Shown here: positions 9,270-18,690 of the stretch, piece by piece
Position numbering within the stretch: the first letter of the stretch is position 1
How the letters are laid out: every line of letters starts with the position of its first letter
Source: Arcobacter sp.
GTDB lineage: Bacteria; Campylobacterota; Campylobacteria; Campylobacterales; Arcobacteraceae
Direction of reading: 5' to 3'
Assembly (NCBI GenBank): GCA_002869535.1
Contig: PKUK01000008.1
Coordinates: forward strand, 414,350 to 478,349
Length of the DNA stretch: 64,000 nt
The notes under the pieces: model-generated
What the model was told of the DNA's origin: nothing
Databases searched by the model: none
Seen by the model: only the letters and a program-made list of their open reading frames with translations
Translations under genes and position numbers: made by a program

Positions 9270-9603
9270 AAAATCATTTTCTCTTATAGAATTAATTGTC
9301 TCATTATTTATAATTTCATTAATATCTATTTATTCCATATATTTTTATAAAGAAGTTTTCTTTAAAAATGAACAACTTTTCCAAGATGAAAAAACAAAAT
9401 TAGAACTTCTAAACTTTAAACTCTTTTTAGAAAAGAGCTTAAACTTTGATAAGCTTTCTTATTCTAAACAAAACATCTATTATGATAACTCTTTATTATT
9501 AAAAAACGTAAACAAATATGCACTAAAGAGCAATAACGATTATGTATCTATAGATATTTGTCTAGAAAAAAGAGTCTGTCAAGAGTTGGTTATAACAAAA
9601 TGA
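9253..9603 (+). CDS. Type II/IV pseudopilin-like protein 2
   Basis: A 116-residue protein with a prepilin N-terminus: leader MNLSNKKS, then FSLIELIVSLFIISLISIYSIYF. Glu5 of the mature chain is present and Ser is at -1. Two cysteines lie near the C-terminus (IDICLEKRVCQEL) and could form a disulfide. It overlaps its neighbours on both sides, so all three pilin-like genes are translationally coupled. Its likely role is as a minor subunit of a transformation or type II-like pseudopilus, inferred from context. Confidence 0.65.
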   Translation: MNLSNKKSFSLIELIVSLFIISLISIYSIYFYKEVFFKNEQLFQDEKTKLELLNFKLFLEKSLNFDKLSYSKQNIYYDNSLLLKNVNKYALKSNNDYVSIDICLEKRVCQELVITK

Positions 9604-9965
9604 AAAACTCTTTTTCTTTATTGATTACACTGATTTTAATAACTATATTCTCATTTTTTACAATATTTATCATTCAAACAAAATCACTCTCCATATTAAA
9701 CCTTAGCAACTCTTATTTACAAACTCAAACAAAACTTCATCTTGATTTTTTTAAAAAATATATCAATAGTTTAGATTTAAAAACAACCTGCCTACATGAC
9801 TTATCTTTTAGTGATGATATTTATAAACTAAATGCAAATGTAAGTTTTGAGTTATCTTGTGAAAGTCAACTTCATCAAAATATCACCATAGACATTTTTG
9901 CAAATGCAAAAACTTTAAACAATGAAGTAAATTTACATGAAAGGATTATCAAACAATTAAATTAG
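9600..9965 (+). CDS. Type II/IV pseudopilin-like protein 3, lacking Glu5
   Basis: The ATG at 9600 overlaps the previous TGA (ATGA) and gives a 121-residue protein. It has a short leader MKNS followed by FSLLITLILITIFSFF. Position 5 of the mature helix is Ile, not Glu; loss of Glu5 is known for tip-type minor pseudopilins such as GspK. Two cysteines (TTCLHD, LSCESQ) could form a disulfide. An upstream in-frame start at 9558 is less likely because it would put 14 extra residues before the leader. Confidence 0.6.
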   Translation: MKNSFSLLITLILITIFSFFTIFIIQTKSLSILNLSNSYLQTQTKLHLDFFKKYINSLDLKTTCLHDLSFSDDIYKLNANVSFELSCESQLHQNITIDIFANAKTLNNEVNLHERIIKQLN

Positions 9966-10036
9966 TAGCTAAGATTGTTGTAAATTTAATTGTGCTTATT
10001 GTAGTATATTCTTTTAATCAACGAAGGATAAGTTAA

Positions 10037-10657
10037 GTGGAATTTATTCAAAACTTTTTACAACAATCAATAACTTTTTTTGCCATCATGGATCCTATAG
10101 GAGTTAGTGCAATAGCTCTATCTTTACTAAATGAAAATATTACAAAAACTCAAATGAATATGATTGCTAAAAGATCTTCTTTGACTATTGTTATTGCATT
10201 TTTTGTTGTACTCATTAGTGGTGATTTAATACTAAAAATCTTTAGTATTAGTGAAGATTCACTAAAAGTCATGGGTGGAATTGTTCTTATATTGATGGCT
10301 ATTTCAATGGTAAATGGAAAAGATAAAGAAAAAACACGAAATGAATCAAAAAATGATACAGAACTAGCATTTATTCCTATTGGAATCCCTATTGCTTTTG
10401 GAGCTGGACTATTTACTACAATTATTATTTTTAAAAGCCAAGCAGCAAATTTGGTTGACCTAGTATCAATTTCTTTTGCCTTTTGTATAAATGCACTTAT
10501 ATTTTATATTGTCCTAAAAAACTCCATTTATATTAAAAAATATTTAGGAATTACAGGACAAAATATTGTCACAAAACTAATGGGACTTATAGTTGGTGCA
10601 ATAGCTGTGCAGTTTATAGTTTCAGGAGTTGTTCATTTAACAAATAGTTATTTATAA
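10037..10657 (+). CDS. MarC-family integral membrane protein
   Basis: A 206-residue protein with about six hydrophobic helices and the conserved opening [17 protein letters not shown] of MarC (UPF0056) proteins. The family's function is not established; the old link to multidrug resistance has been withdrawn. It begins with GTG, supported by an AAGGA Shine-Dalgarno sequence upstream and by the family N-terminus. It ends in a 6-base convergent overlap with the rdgB-type gene. Confidence 0.85.
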   Translation: MEFIQNFLQQSITFFAIMDPIGVSAIALSLLNENITKTQMNMIAKRSSLTIVIAFFVVLISGDLILKIFSISEDSLKVMGGIVLILMAISMVNGKDKEKTRNESKNDTELAFIPIGIPIAFGAGLFTTIIIFKSQAANLVDLVSISFAFCINALIFYIVLKNSIYIKKYLGITGQNIVTKLMGLIVGAIAVQFIVSGVVHLTNSYL

Positions 10658-11242
10658 AATTACATCCAATACTTTTTTTGCTAATTTTAAAGCTTTGCTT
10701 CTATGTGAAAACTCTTTTTTTATTTCATGATTTAATTCTCCTAAAGTTTTATCAAAACCTTTAGGAATAAACATTGGGTCATATCCAAAACCTCCATCTC
10801 CAATCTCTTTTGTAATAACACTCCCGTGCATCCAACCATGTACTGTTGATACCTCACCTTTGTAGATAATACATATACAAGCTGTATAATACGCTGCTGT
10901 ACTTTTGAGGTTTTTTTCAAGTAGTTTTGAGATAAGTTTTTTGTTGTTATCTTTGTCACTTGACCCCTCACCTGCATAACGAGCTGAATAGATTCCTGGT
11001 TCATTATTTATTGCAGGAACTGTTATGCCACTATCATCAGATATTACAATATAATCTTCACTATTTAGTTTTTCATATATTGCTTTTGCTTTTATGATTG
11101 CATTACCTTTAAAACTGTCAGCATCTTCAATTATTTCCATATCTCCAATTAACTCTTTAAATGTATAAACTTCTTCATTTGGAAGAAGTTTTTTAAACTC
11201 CGATATCTTGCCTTTATTTGAAGTTGCCAAAACTATTCTCAT
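10652..11242 (-). CDS. rdgB: Non-canonical purine NTP pyrophosphatase (RdgB/HAM1)
   Basis: A 196-residue cytoplasmic enzyme that hydrolyses ITP, dITP and XTP to monophosphates and so keeps damaged purines out of nucleic acids. Visible family motifs are [15 protein letters not shown] at the N-terminus, ISDDSGITV with the conserved acidic pair, [11 protein letters not shown], and the C-terminal [13 protein letters not shown] and [10 protein letters not shown]. The length is typical. It is a single minus-strand gene converging on the MarC gene. Confidence 0.95.
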   Translation of the reverse strand: MRIVLATSNKGKISEFKKLLPNEEVYTFKELIGDMEIIEDADSFKGNAIIKAKAIYEKLNSEDYIVISDDSGITVPAINNEPGIYSARYAGEGSSDKDNNKKLISKLLEKNLKSTAAYYTACICIIYKGEVSTVHGWMHGSVITKEIGDGGFGYDPMFIPKGFDKTLGELNHEIKKEFSHRSKALKLAKKVLDVIL

Positions 11243-11319
11243 TACTTTCCTTCTTTATGATTATATTAATCTATTTACTATATAATTTTTGCTTATTTTA
11301 TCAAACTTCAGGATTATAA

Positions 11320-12639
11320 ATGATTAAATCGATTATGCCGTTAAGCGCAATTATTTCACTAAGATTTTTTGGTCTCTTTATTGTATTACCAGTTATCTCT
11401 GTTTACGCAATGAATTTACAAGGTGCAACAACTAGTATTGTTGGAATTATAGTGGGCGGATATGCCCTAACACAAATGATTTTTCAAGTTCCATTTGGAA
11501 TTATGAGTGATAAACTTGGACGAAAAGGAACAATTATCGTAGGACTTATTCTATTTGGTTTAGGTTCTATTCTTTGTTCTGTATCAACTGATGTCTTAAC
11601 TTTACTACTTGGTAGACTTATGCAAGGTGCTGGAGCTATTGGGGCAGTAGTAACTGCCATGATTAGTGACCTAGTAAAAGAAGAACAACGTCCTAAAGCT
11701 ATGGCTTTGATGGGTGGAAGTATTGCAATGGCCTTTGCCTTTGCTATGATTTTAGGGCCAACACTTGGTTCTTGGTTTGGTGTAGAGTTTTTATTTATTA
11801 TTACAGCCATTATTGCTTTTGCTTCAATTTTTGTTTTATTAAAAGCTGTTCCAAATCCTCCTAAGATAACTCATACTTATAACAAAAAAGGTGCAGTTAC
11901 ATCTGTACTATTTAACAAAAACCTTATAAAAATGAACATCACTAACTTTTTACAAAAAGGTTTTATGACTTTTGCTTTTATGATTATTCCTATGGTTTTA
12001 ATCAATAATTATGAGTGGGTAATGTCTGATTTATGGAAAGTGTATCTACCTGCAACTATTTTTGGTGTAATAGCTATGGCACCAGCTGCAATATTAGCTG
12101 AGAAAAAAGGTAAGTTCAAAGAGGTACTTATTGCTGGTATTATTTTCTTTGGAATTTCATATTTATTAATTGGAACAGCCTCCACTCCTCTTGCTTTTGT
12201 AATTGGTGTTGTTCTATTTTTTGTTGGATTTAATGTACATGAACCTATTATGCAATCCCTAGCTTCAAAATATGCAAAAGTTCACCAAAGAGGTTTTGTT
12301 TTAGGAATTTTCAATTCGTATGGATATTTTGGAACTTTCTTAGGTGGATTACTTGGTGTAGTATTTTTTGAAAGTGTTAGTTTGTTTGATATTGTTATTG
12401 CTATTGCTGCTATTTGTGTGGCTTGGGCAATTATGATTTTCACACTACCAAATCCACTTAAAAAACAGACTGCTTATTTAAATTTAGAACAATATGACAA
12501 ATCTAAAATGACAGAATATGATAATAATGATATAATTGATGAATGGTATGTTAATGACACAGAAAATTTGTTAATCATAAAATATGATATAGAAAAAATT
12601 AGTGAAGATACGTTAAAGGACTCTTTAAAAATAGCATGA
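11320..12639 (+). CDS. Major facilitator superfamily transporter with a cytoplasmic tail
   Basis: A 439-residue inner-membrane protein with 12 predicted helices. The MFS loop 2-3 motif is GIMSDKLGRKGTI and the helix 5 motif is GPTLGSWFG, typical of drug:H+ antiporters. The last 45 or so residues after NPLKKQ form an acidic soluble tail (YDNNDIIDEWYVNDTENLLIIKYD) not found in ordinary efflux pumps. Its TGA overlaps the ATG of the LapG-type gene, suggesting co-translation. A -10 box TATAAT (11281-11286) precedes it. The substrate is unknown. Confidence 0.85.
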   Translation: MIKSIMPLSAIISLRFFGLFIVLPVISVYAMNLQGATTSIVGIIVGGYALTQMIFQVPFGIMSDKLGRKGTIIVGLILFGLGSILCSVSTDVLTLLLGRLMQGAGAIGAVVTAMISDLVKEEQRPKAMALMGGSIAMAFAFAMILGPTLGSWFGVEFLFIITAIIAFASIFVLLKAVPNPPKITHTYNKKGAVTSVLFNKNLIKMNITNFLQKGFMTFAFMIIPMVLINNYEWVMSDLWKVYLPATIFGVIAMAPAAILAEKKGKFKEVLIAGIIFFGISYLLIGTASTPLAFVIGVVLFFVGFNVHEPIMQSLASKYAKVHQRGFVLGIFNSYGYFGTFLGGLLGVVFFESVSLFDIVIAIAAICVAWAIMIFTLPNPLKKQTAYLNLEQYDKSKMTEYDNNDIIDEWYVNDTENLLIIKYDIEKISEDTLKDSLKIA

Positions 12640-13280
12640 GAAAATATTTAATCATTTGTTCTCTTTTTATTACTCTTTTAACTTTCAGCTTTGCTGTAAA
12701 AACATTTAATATTTCACAGGAAAAATTAAATCAATTTACAAAAAAATATGGTGAAGTAGCGGAAACTAGAGTATTAATTTGGGATAAAATGGTTGAAGAT
12801 GCAAAAACAAAAGATATCCTACACAAATTAAAAGATGTAAATGATTTTTTTAATAAAATCAAATATCAAACAGACCAAAGACATTGGAATAAAAAAGATT
12901 ATTGGGCAGCACCCTTTGAGTTTATGGGTACAGGCGCTGGAGATTGTGAAGATTATGCAATAGCAAAATACTTTACACTAAGACAGCTAGGTGTGCCTGA
13001 AAATAAACTAAGAATAACCTATGTTAAACTACTTCAACGCGGAACAAAATACGAACAAGCTCACATGGTTTTAACCTATTATCACAAACCAGGAGCTACT
13101 CCTGTTGTATTAGACAATGTTAATAAAACTTTAAAACTAGCCTCAAAAAGACCAGATTTAAAGCCAGTTTATAGTTTTAATGCTCAAGGGCTGTGGCAAG
13201 CGAAAAACAAAGGTAAAACCTCAGAACTTGTCGGTAAAAATAATCTTAGATCATGGAAAGATCTAATGAATAGAATTTAA
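12636..13280 (+). CDS. lapG: LapG-type periplasmic transglutaminase-like cysteine protease
   Basis: A 214-residue protein of the bacterial transglutaminase-like cysteine peptidase family (BTLCP). A signal peptide (about residues 1-20) directs it to the periplasm. The catalytic triad is Cys104 in AGDCEDYA, His143 in QAHMV and Asp160 in VVLDN. In Pseudomonas and Legionella LapG clips large surface adhesins when c-di-GMP is low. The next gene encodes the LapD partner, 12 bases downstream, and the upstream MFS gene overlaps it. No LapA-like adhesin or its type I exporter is in this window. Confidence 0.88.
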   Translation: MRKYLIICSLFITLLTFSFAVKTFNISQEKLNQFTKKYGEVAETRVLIWDKMVEDAKTKDILHKLKDVNDFFNKIKYQTDQRHWNKKDYWAAPFEFMGTGAGDCEDYAIAKYFTLRQLGVPENKLRITYVKLLQRGTKYEQAHMVLTYYHKPGATPVVLDNVNKTLKLASKRPDLKPVYSFNAQGLWQAKNKGKTSELVGKNNLRSWKDLMNRI

Positions 13281-13292
13281 AAAAGGAAAAAT

Positions 13293-15518
13293 ATGTCTTT
13301 ATCAAAACAACTTTATTTAATCATTTCTGTAATATTTCTTGCAATATTTGTAGGAAACTTTATTATTAGTGTTAAAAACACTAAAGAGTATTTAGAAATA
13401 GAATCAGCAACAAAGGCACAAGATACAGCCACCTCAATTGGTATGAGTCTTAAACCATTAATTGCAGATAAAAAAGACCCTGAAATAGAAACTGTTATTA
13501 AAGCAATTGCAAATAGAGGATTCTATAAAGAGATAAGATTAGAAGACATTGAGATTTCATTTACAAATGAAGATTTAATTAAAAATGCAAAAGAGTTAAA
13601 TCTTGAGAATTATAATTCTATTAGCGAAGTAACAATTGATCCAAAATATGGAAAAATAGAGAAACAAAGTGATAACAATCTTTTTGAAAATGCCTTAGAT
13701 AATCTTGGTGCAGTAACAGAAGATGAAGTAATAGCTGATAAAAAAAGCACCAATACAAAATACCTTTTCATACCTAATGAAGAGTATGCAAAAGGTGGAG
13801 TATTTGATATAGATTTTAAAGTCTCTTTTAATAAAAAAACTGTAGATGCAACATCACAAATAAATTTAAATAAAATATTAGTAAAAGAGCATAGAGAAGA
13901 GAAATTTGATTATGTACCCCAATGGTTTATAAATCTAATAAGTCTTACAATGGAAGAAAAATCTAGTGAAATCAGTGATGGATGGAATAATGTTGCAACT
14001 ATTTATATAAGTGCAAATGCTGGTGATGCATATGCAAAACTATATGAGCAAGCAAGAGGTGCTATTACTTACTCTTTAATTGCATTTTTTATATCCTTGA
14101 GTATTTTAGTTCTATTTTTACAACTTATTCTAAAACCTTTAAAAAATATAGAAAAACTAGCTATGAATATCGCCGTTGGTAAATTTGGCATAATAGAAAA
14201 ACTTCCTGTAACAACAGAGATAAAAAATGTAGCAATTGCCATGAATGACATGTCAAGAAAAATAGAAGGAATAATCAAAAAACTTAATTCAAATATTGAA
14301 AATGTTACTAAAAAAATCTCTCAAGATGGACTTACAAAACTAGAGATGAGACAGACATTTGAAACTGATATGAAGAATATGTTTATTACTAAAACAGATG
14401 GTTATGTTATAAGTCTAAAAATTGAGTCTTTAGGAGAATTTGCAAAAAACAACTCAAATAGTGCAGTTGATAAACTAATAAAAGATTTTGCAAATATTTT
14501 AAAAGATTCTCAGGATTCATTTGTTTTTGATATAAAAGCTTATAGATTTTTTGGTTCAGAGTTTGCAATGATTACTAAAAATTGTTCACAAGAAGATATT
14601 GAAAAATTAGTTGATTATCTAAAAACTAAATTTGATGAAGTCTCAGTAGAGATAAAAATAGCAAACTTATCAAATATTGGTGTAACAATGTTTAATCAAA
14701 TAGGAACAACACCAGAGATGTTAAGTGCAGCAATAGAAGCAAGAGAGAGTGCAAAACAAGTAGGTCCAAATGAGTTTGTAATAAGAGATGCAAATGATTT
14801 AGCAAGGGATATGGAGTCTTGGAGAGAGTTGATTTTTGACATAATTGATAACTCTAGATTCAATGTTGGATTTATTAATAATGAGTATCTTTTAAATGGG
14901 GAAGAGGAAGGAAAACTTGTAATGCAAGAAGCCTTTACTTCTGCAAAAGATAAAAATGGAAATGATATACCAATTGGTACATTTATCTCTATTGCTGAAA
15001 AATATGAAAAAGTTGTAGATTTTGATAAAGCTGTCGTAACAAATGTAATAAAACATATAAAAGAAAATAGTATCGAAAATAATATCTCAATAAATCTATC
15101 TCTTGATTCAATTGTTGATTTAAGTTTCATAAATTGGTTAAAATTTACACTGCAAGTAAATACTTCTATTGCTAATAAACTTGCATTCTCAATTACTGCA
15201 TATGGTGTTGCAAAAGATATTGAAAGATTTAAAATCTTTGCAAAATCAATAAATCTATGGGGAGCTAAGATTGTTGTCAAAAGATTTGAATCTAAATTTA
15301 TACCACTACAAAGTATTAAAGATTTAAATCTTGACTTTATAAGACTTGCAAGAGATTATACAAATGGTATCTCAAGTGATTCAGGTAAACATGCCTTTGT
15401 TGAGTCTATGCAAGATTTATGTAACTTAGTAAATATAAAAGTAACAGCTGAAAATGTAAAAGCAGATGATGATTTAGAAAAAGTTAAAGAACTAGACCTA
15501 TACGCTGCAAGTAGATAG
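13293..15518 (+). CDS. lapD: LapD-like c-di-GMP receptor with degenerate GGDEF and EAL domains
   Basis: A 741-residue inner-membrane protein. Order: helix 1 (about 7-27), a periplasmic LapD/MoxY-type domain (about 28-255), helix 2 (about 258-277), HAMP, GGDEF (about 340-500), EAL (about 510-735). The GGDEF signature is FGSEF and the EAL metal-binding motifs are lost (MQEAF, VKRFESKF), so neither synthesis nor hydrolysis is expected. LapD proteins bind c-di-GMP with the inactive EAL and hold LapG through the periplasmic domain. The lapG gene is directly upstream, which strongly supports this assignment. Confidence 0.87.
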   Translation: MSLSKQLYLIISVIFLAIFVGNFIISVKNTKEYLEIESATKAQDTATSIGMSLKPLIADKKDPEIETVIKAIANRGFYKEIRLEDIEISFTNEDLIKNAKELNLENYNSISEVTIDPKYGKIEKQSDNNLFENALDNLGAVTEDEVIADKKSTNTKYLFIPNEEYAKGGVFDIDFKVSFNKKTVDATSQINLNKILVKEHREEKFDYVPQWFINLISLTMEEKSSEISDGWNNVATIYISANAGDAYAKLYEQARGAITYSLIAFFISLSILVLFLQLILKPLKNIEKLAMNIAVGKFGIIEKLPVTTEIKNVAIAMNDMSRKIEGIIKKLNSNIENVTKKISQDGLTKLEMRQTFETDMKNMFITKTDGYVISLKIESLGEFAKNNSNSAVDKLIKDFANILKDSQDSFVFDIKAYRFFGSEFAMITKNCSQEDIEKLVDYLKTKFDEVSVEIKIANLSNIGVTMFNQIGTTPEMLSAAIEARESAKQVGPNEFVIRDANDLARDMESWRELIFDIIDNSRFNVGFINNEYLLNGEEEGKLVMQEAFTSAKDKNGNDIPIGTFISIAEKYEKVVDFDKAVVTNVIKHIKENSIENNISINLSLDSIVDLSFINWLKFTLQVNTSIANKLAFSITAYGVAKDIERFKIFAKSINLWGAKIVVKRFESKFIPLQSIKDLNLDFIRLARDYTNGISSDSGKHAFVESMQDLCNLVNIKVTAENVKADDDLEKVKELDLYAASR

Positions 15519-15565
15519 ATGATATAATGGCGATAAATATTAATGATTGATTAATATTTATCACT

Positions 15566-15571
15566 TATAAT
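15566..15571 (+). promoter_or_regulatory. -10 box upstream of the RND gene
   Basis: TATAAT lies 29 bases before the ATG of the RND transporter gene, in the 82-base gap after lapD. It suggests a separate transcript for the pump. No clear -35 box is seen. Confidence 0.45.
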
Positions 15572-15600
15572 TTCCATATAATATTAAAATTAGGCAAAAT

Positions 15601-18600
15601 ATGTTTGAAAAATTTTTGAAATTTTTTGTAGAAAATTCTAGAATGAACTACACCCTTTTTATACTAGTTTTTGCCATTGGTATATGGTCATATACTAAAA
15701 CTCCAAAAGAAATATTTCCAAGCTTTGACTTAGACATGATATCTATCAAGGGCTCATATACTGGAACTTCAGTTGATATTCTAGATAAAATGGCAGTTAC
15801 TGAAATAGAAGATAATATTAAAAATGTAGACTCTATTGATACTATTTCAACGGTTATTAGTCCTGGTAAATTTACTATTATCTTAGAACTTAAAAAAGGT
15901 GAAGATAGATTTAGAGAAGCTGATAAAATAAAAGATGTTATCACCATCATAAAAACAAATTTACCCTCAGATATGGATGAGCCAAGTGTAAGTGTACTAG
16001 ATAGAACAAGAACATTAGCAGATGTTACTATTACTTCAAGTAAACTCTCCAATGATGAGTTAAAACCATTTGCAGATAACCTAAAAAGTCAAATCTTAAA
16101 TATAAATGGTATTAGTGAAATTAATATTTATGGAGATTCTGATAAATTTTTTGAAGTATTAATTGATGAAGATAAAATTGATGCACTAAACCTAAATAAA
16201 AGTGAAGTATTTAATGCCATCTCAACTATTTCATATATTTTTCCAATAGGAAAAATAGAAGACCCTAAAAAGCACTTTTACATCTCAACATACAATGGTG
16301 CAAAAAATGCCAATGAATTTGGAAATATTTTATTAAAACTCTCAAATAAAACTGTATATGTTAGAGATATAGCAACAATAGCTAAAAAATATGAAGACTC
16401 TTCAACCCTTTATTCACTAAACGGGCAAAGTGCTCTTTCTCTTCAAATAGTCCAATCAAGTTCAGCAGATGCTATACAAATAGTAAAAGAGATAAAAAAA
16501 CTACTACCAAGTATCTCTAAAAAGAACCCAGATATTGATATTGATATCACTGATGACAATAGTGAAAGAATTGTTGATAGATTAAATATAGTAACTTCAA
16601 ATATTCTCTTTGGTGTGATACTAATTACTATCATTGTAGCTCTTTTGATAAATGCAAGAATGTCATTTATTATTGCTGTTGGAATACCAACTTCTTTTGT
16701 AATAGCAGCAATTTATATCTATTTTTCTGGCTATACAATAAACATGATTACACTAGTTGGTGTTTTAATTGCAATTGGGATTGTAGTAGATGATGCCATT
16801 GTGGTAAGTGAAAATATTCAACAACATATTGAAGAGGGATATGATCCAAAAACTGCTGCAATTATGGGTGCAAAAGAGATGGTTAAACCTGTAACTATTG
16901 CCTCTATAACTACTCTTTTTTCATTTCTTCCTATTTTAATGATAAGTGGAACAATGGGAGAGGTTATGAAACTTATCCCAATAGCCCTAAGTGCTTTAGT
17001 TGTTGCCTCTCTAATAGAGTCATTTCTTTTCTTGCCAATTCATGCAGCTCATGTACTTAAAAGTGGTTCAAAAGTAACTTCATGGGAAAAGGCAAATGCA
17101 GTTTATAATAAGATAATTCATTTTTTCATGAACTGGAAAAAAACTTTTATAACTATATTTATTATATTTGTACCACTTCTTACTTTTACATTTATTAGCA
17201 CATCAAAATTTCAAATGTTTCCAAAATTTGATTCAACAGATATAAAAATAACCCTTAAAGCAAATAGCAATACAACACTTGAAGAGGCATTTAAAATAGT
17301 AAGTCAAATAGAAGCTGACTTAATTACAAAAAAAGATGAATTTTATATTAAAAACATCAACTCTGTTGCTGGATATAGAAGAGATGTAGGAAACAATACA
17401 GAAAATTTCCCATATGCTATGTATATGACAGTAGAACTTAATAAACTAAAACCAAGTAACTTTTTAGATAAATATATCACTCCAAACTTGAGTTTTTATT
17501 ATGATGAGACAGGAAGAACAAGAGAACAAACTTCAGATATGATTGCAAAAAGATTAAAAAAATATATTGAGAGTAAAAAGTATGAAAAGAAATTTAATCT
17601 TGACGAAATAGCTGTATTAGAGAAAAAAGTAGGTCCAATAAAAGCTGACATAAAAGTTGGAATTGTTACTCCTGATAATCAAAAAGCAATTGAAACTGTT
17701 GAGCTACTTGATAAGGAACTTAGAAAAATAACTGGTGTAAAATCAGTCTCAAATTCACTAAAATTTGGTATTGATGAGATTAAGATAAAAGTAAACTCAT
17801 ATGGAGAACAATTAGGTATTACAGAGTCATTTATAGGAAGTTATTTATCAAACTTATATCTACTAAAGAAAAAAGCAGTCTCTTTTGATGAAAAAGAGAT
17901 GTTAGATATCAAAATACAATCTACCAATAAAGATGATATTCAAAAATTTAAAAATACTCAAATCCCTCTTGATGATGGCACATTTATTGCTTTAAATGAG
18001 ATAGTAGAGTTTAATACCATAAGAGCATTTGAACAACTTTTAAAAGATGATACAATTAAAAACTTCTATGTATTTGCAAATGTAAATCCAGATATTATAA
18101 CTTCAACAGAAGTAACAGAGAAACTAAAACCAATGTTTGACCAAATAAGAGAAAATGGGGTGAAACTTATATTCAAAGGGGAAGCAGAAAAGAAAGCTGA
18201 ATTAAAAAGAGATATGCTTTTAGCAGCAGCCTTAGCTTTAGTTTTAATTATGATATCAATGCTTTATTTGTTTAACTCTTTTAGAGAGACTTTTATAGTA
18301 ATTAGTGTAATTCCTTTTTCTATTTTGGGAGTTTTAATTGGTCATCAAGTTATGGGATTAAATCTTTCAATGCCATCAATGATTGGAGCCTTAGGTCTAT
18401 CTGGAGTTGTTATTAATGATGGTATTATTATGATGACTTATCTTAAAAAAGCAAAAACACTTAATGATATCTTTTCAAGAGCTACTAAAAGATTTAGACC
18501 AATTATAATTACAACTGTTACAACTATAATTGGAATGAGTTCATTGATTTTGTTTCCATCAGGAGAGGCAGTGATATTTCAACCAATTGCTATAGCACTA

Positions 18601-18690
18601 GGTTTTGGACTAGCATGGGGAACTGTATTAAACCTTATTTATCTACCAGTTTTATATACAATTACCCACAAGCTAAGAAAGAGTTTCTAA
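15601..18690 (+). CDS. RND-family efflux pump inner-membrane subunit (AcrB/HAE1-like)
   Basis: A 1029-residue proton-driven exporter with 12 helices and two large periplasmic loops. The helix-4 proton-relay pair is Asp397-Asp398 in GIVVDDAIVV; the symmetric position in the second half is Asp940 in GVVINDGIIM. The length is normal for HAE-type pumps. Unusually, no membrane-fusion protein or outer-membrane channel gene lies next to it. Partners must be elsewhere or it works alone. The preferred substrate is unknown. Confidence 0.9.
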   Translation: MFEKFLKFFVENSRMNYTLFILVFAIGIWSYTKTPKEIFPSFDLDMISIKGSYTGTSVDILDKMAVTEIEDNIKNVDSIDTISTVISPGKFTIILELKKGEDRFREADKIKDVITIIKTNLPSDMDEPSVSVLDRTRTLADVTITSSKLSNDELKPFADNLKSQILNINGISEINIYGDSDKFFEVLIDEDKIDALNLNKSEVFNAISTISYIFPIGKIEDPKKHFYISTYNGAKNANEFGNILLKLSNKTVYVRDIATIAKKYEDSSTLYSLNGQSALSLQIVQSSSADAIQIVKEIKKLLPSISKKNPDIDIDITDDNSERIVDRLNIVTSNILFGVILITIIVALLINARMSFIIAVGIPTSFVIAAIYIYFSGYTINMITLVGVLIAIGIVVDDAIVVSENIQQHIEEGYDPKTAAIMGAKEMVKPVTIASITTLFSFLPILMISGTMGEVMKLIPIALSALVVASLIESFLFLPIHAAHVLKSGSKVTSWEKANAVYNKIIHFFMNWKKTFITIFIIFVPLLTFTFISTSKFQMFPKFDSTDIKITLKANSNTTLEEAFKIVSQIEADLITKKDEFYIKNINSVAGYRRDVGNNTENFPYAMYMTVELNKLKPSNFLDKYITPNLSFYYDETGRTREQTSDMIAKRLKKYIESKKYEKKFNLDEIAVLEKKVGPIKADIKVGIVTPDNQKAIETVELLDKELRKITGVKSVSNSLKFGIDEIKIKVNSYGEQLGITESFIGSYLSNLYLLKKKAVSFDEKEMLDIKIQSTNKDDIQKFKNTQIPLDDGTFIALNEIVEFNTIRAFEQLLKDDTIKNFYVFANVNPDIITSTEVTEKLKPMFDQIRENGVKLIFKGEAEKKAELKRDMLLAAALALVLIMISMLYLFNSFRETFIVISVIPFSILGVLIGHQVMGLNLSMPSMIGALGLSGVVINDGIIMMTYLKKAKTLNDIFSRATKRFRPIIITTVTTIIGMSSLILFPSGEAVIFQPIAIALGFGLAWGTVLNLIYLPVLYTITHKLRKSF

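Noticed and set aside
9558..9599. Upstream start for the third pseudopilin
   Set aside because: It would add 14 residues before the natural short leader, whereas ATG at 9600 overlaps the previous stop as is usual in this operon.
14696..15280. Long minus-strand open frame inside lapD
   Set aside because: It lies entirely within a well-supported gene on the other strand and shows no domain or start signal.
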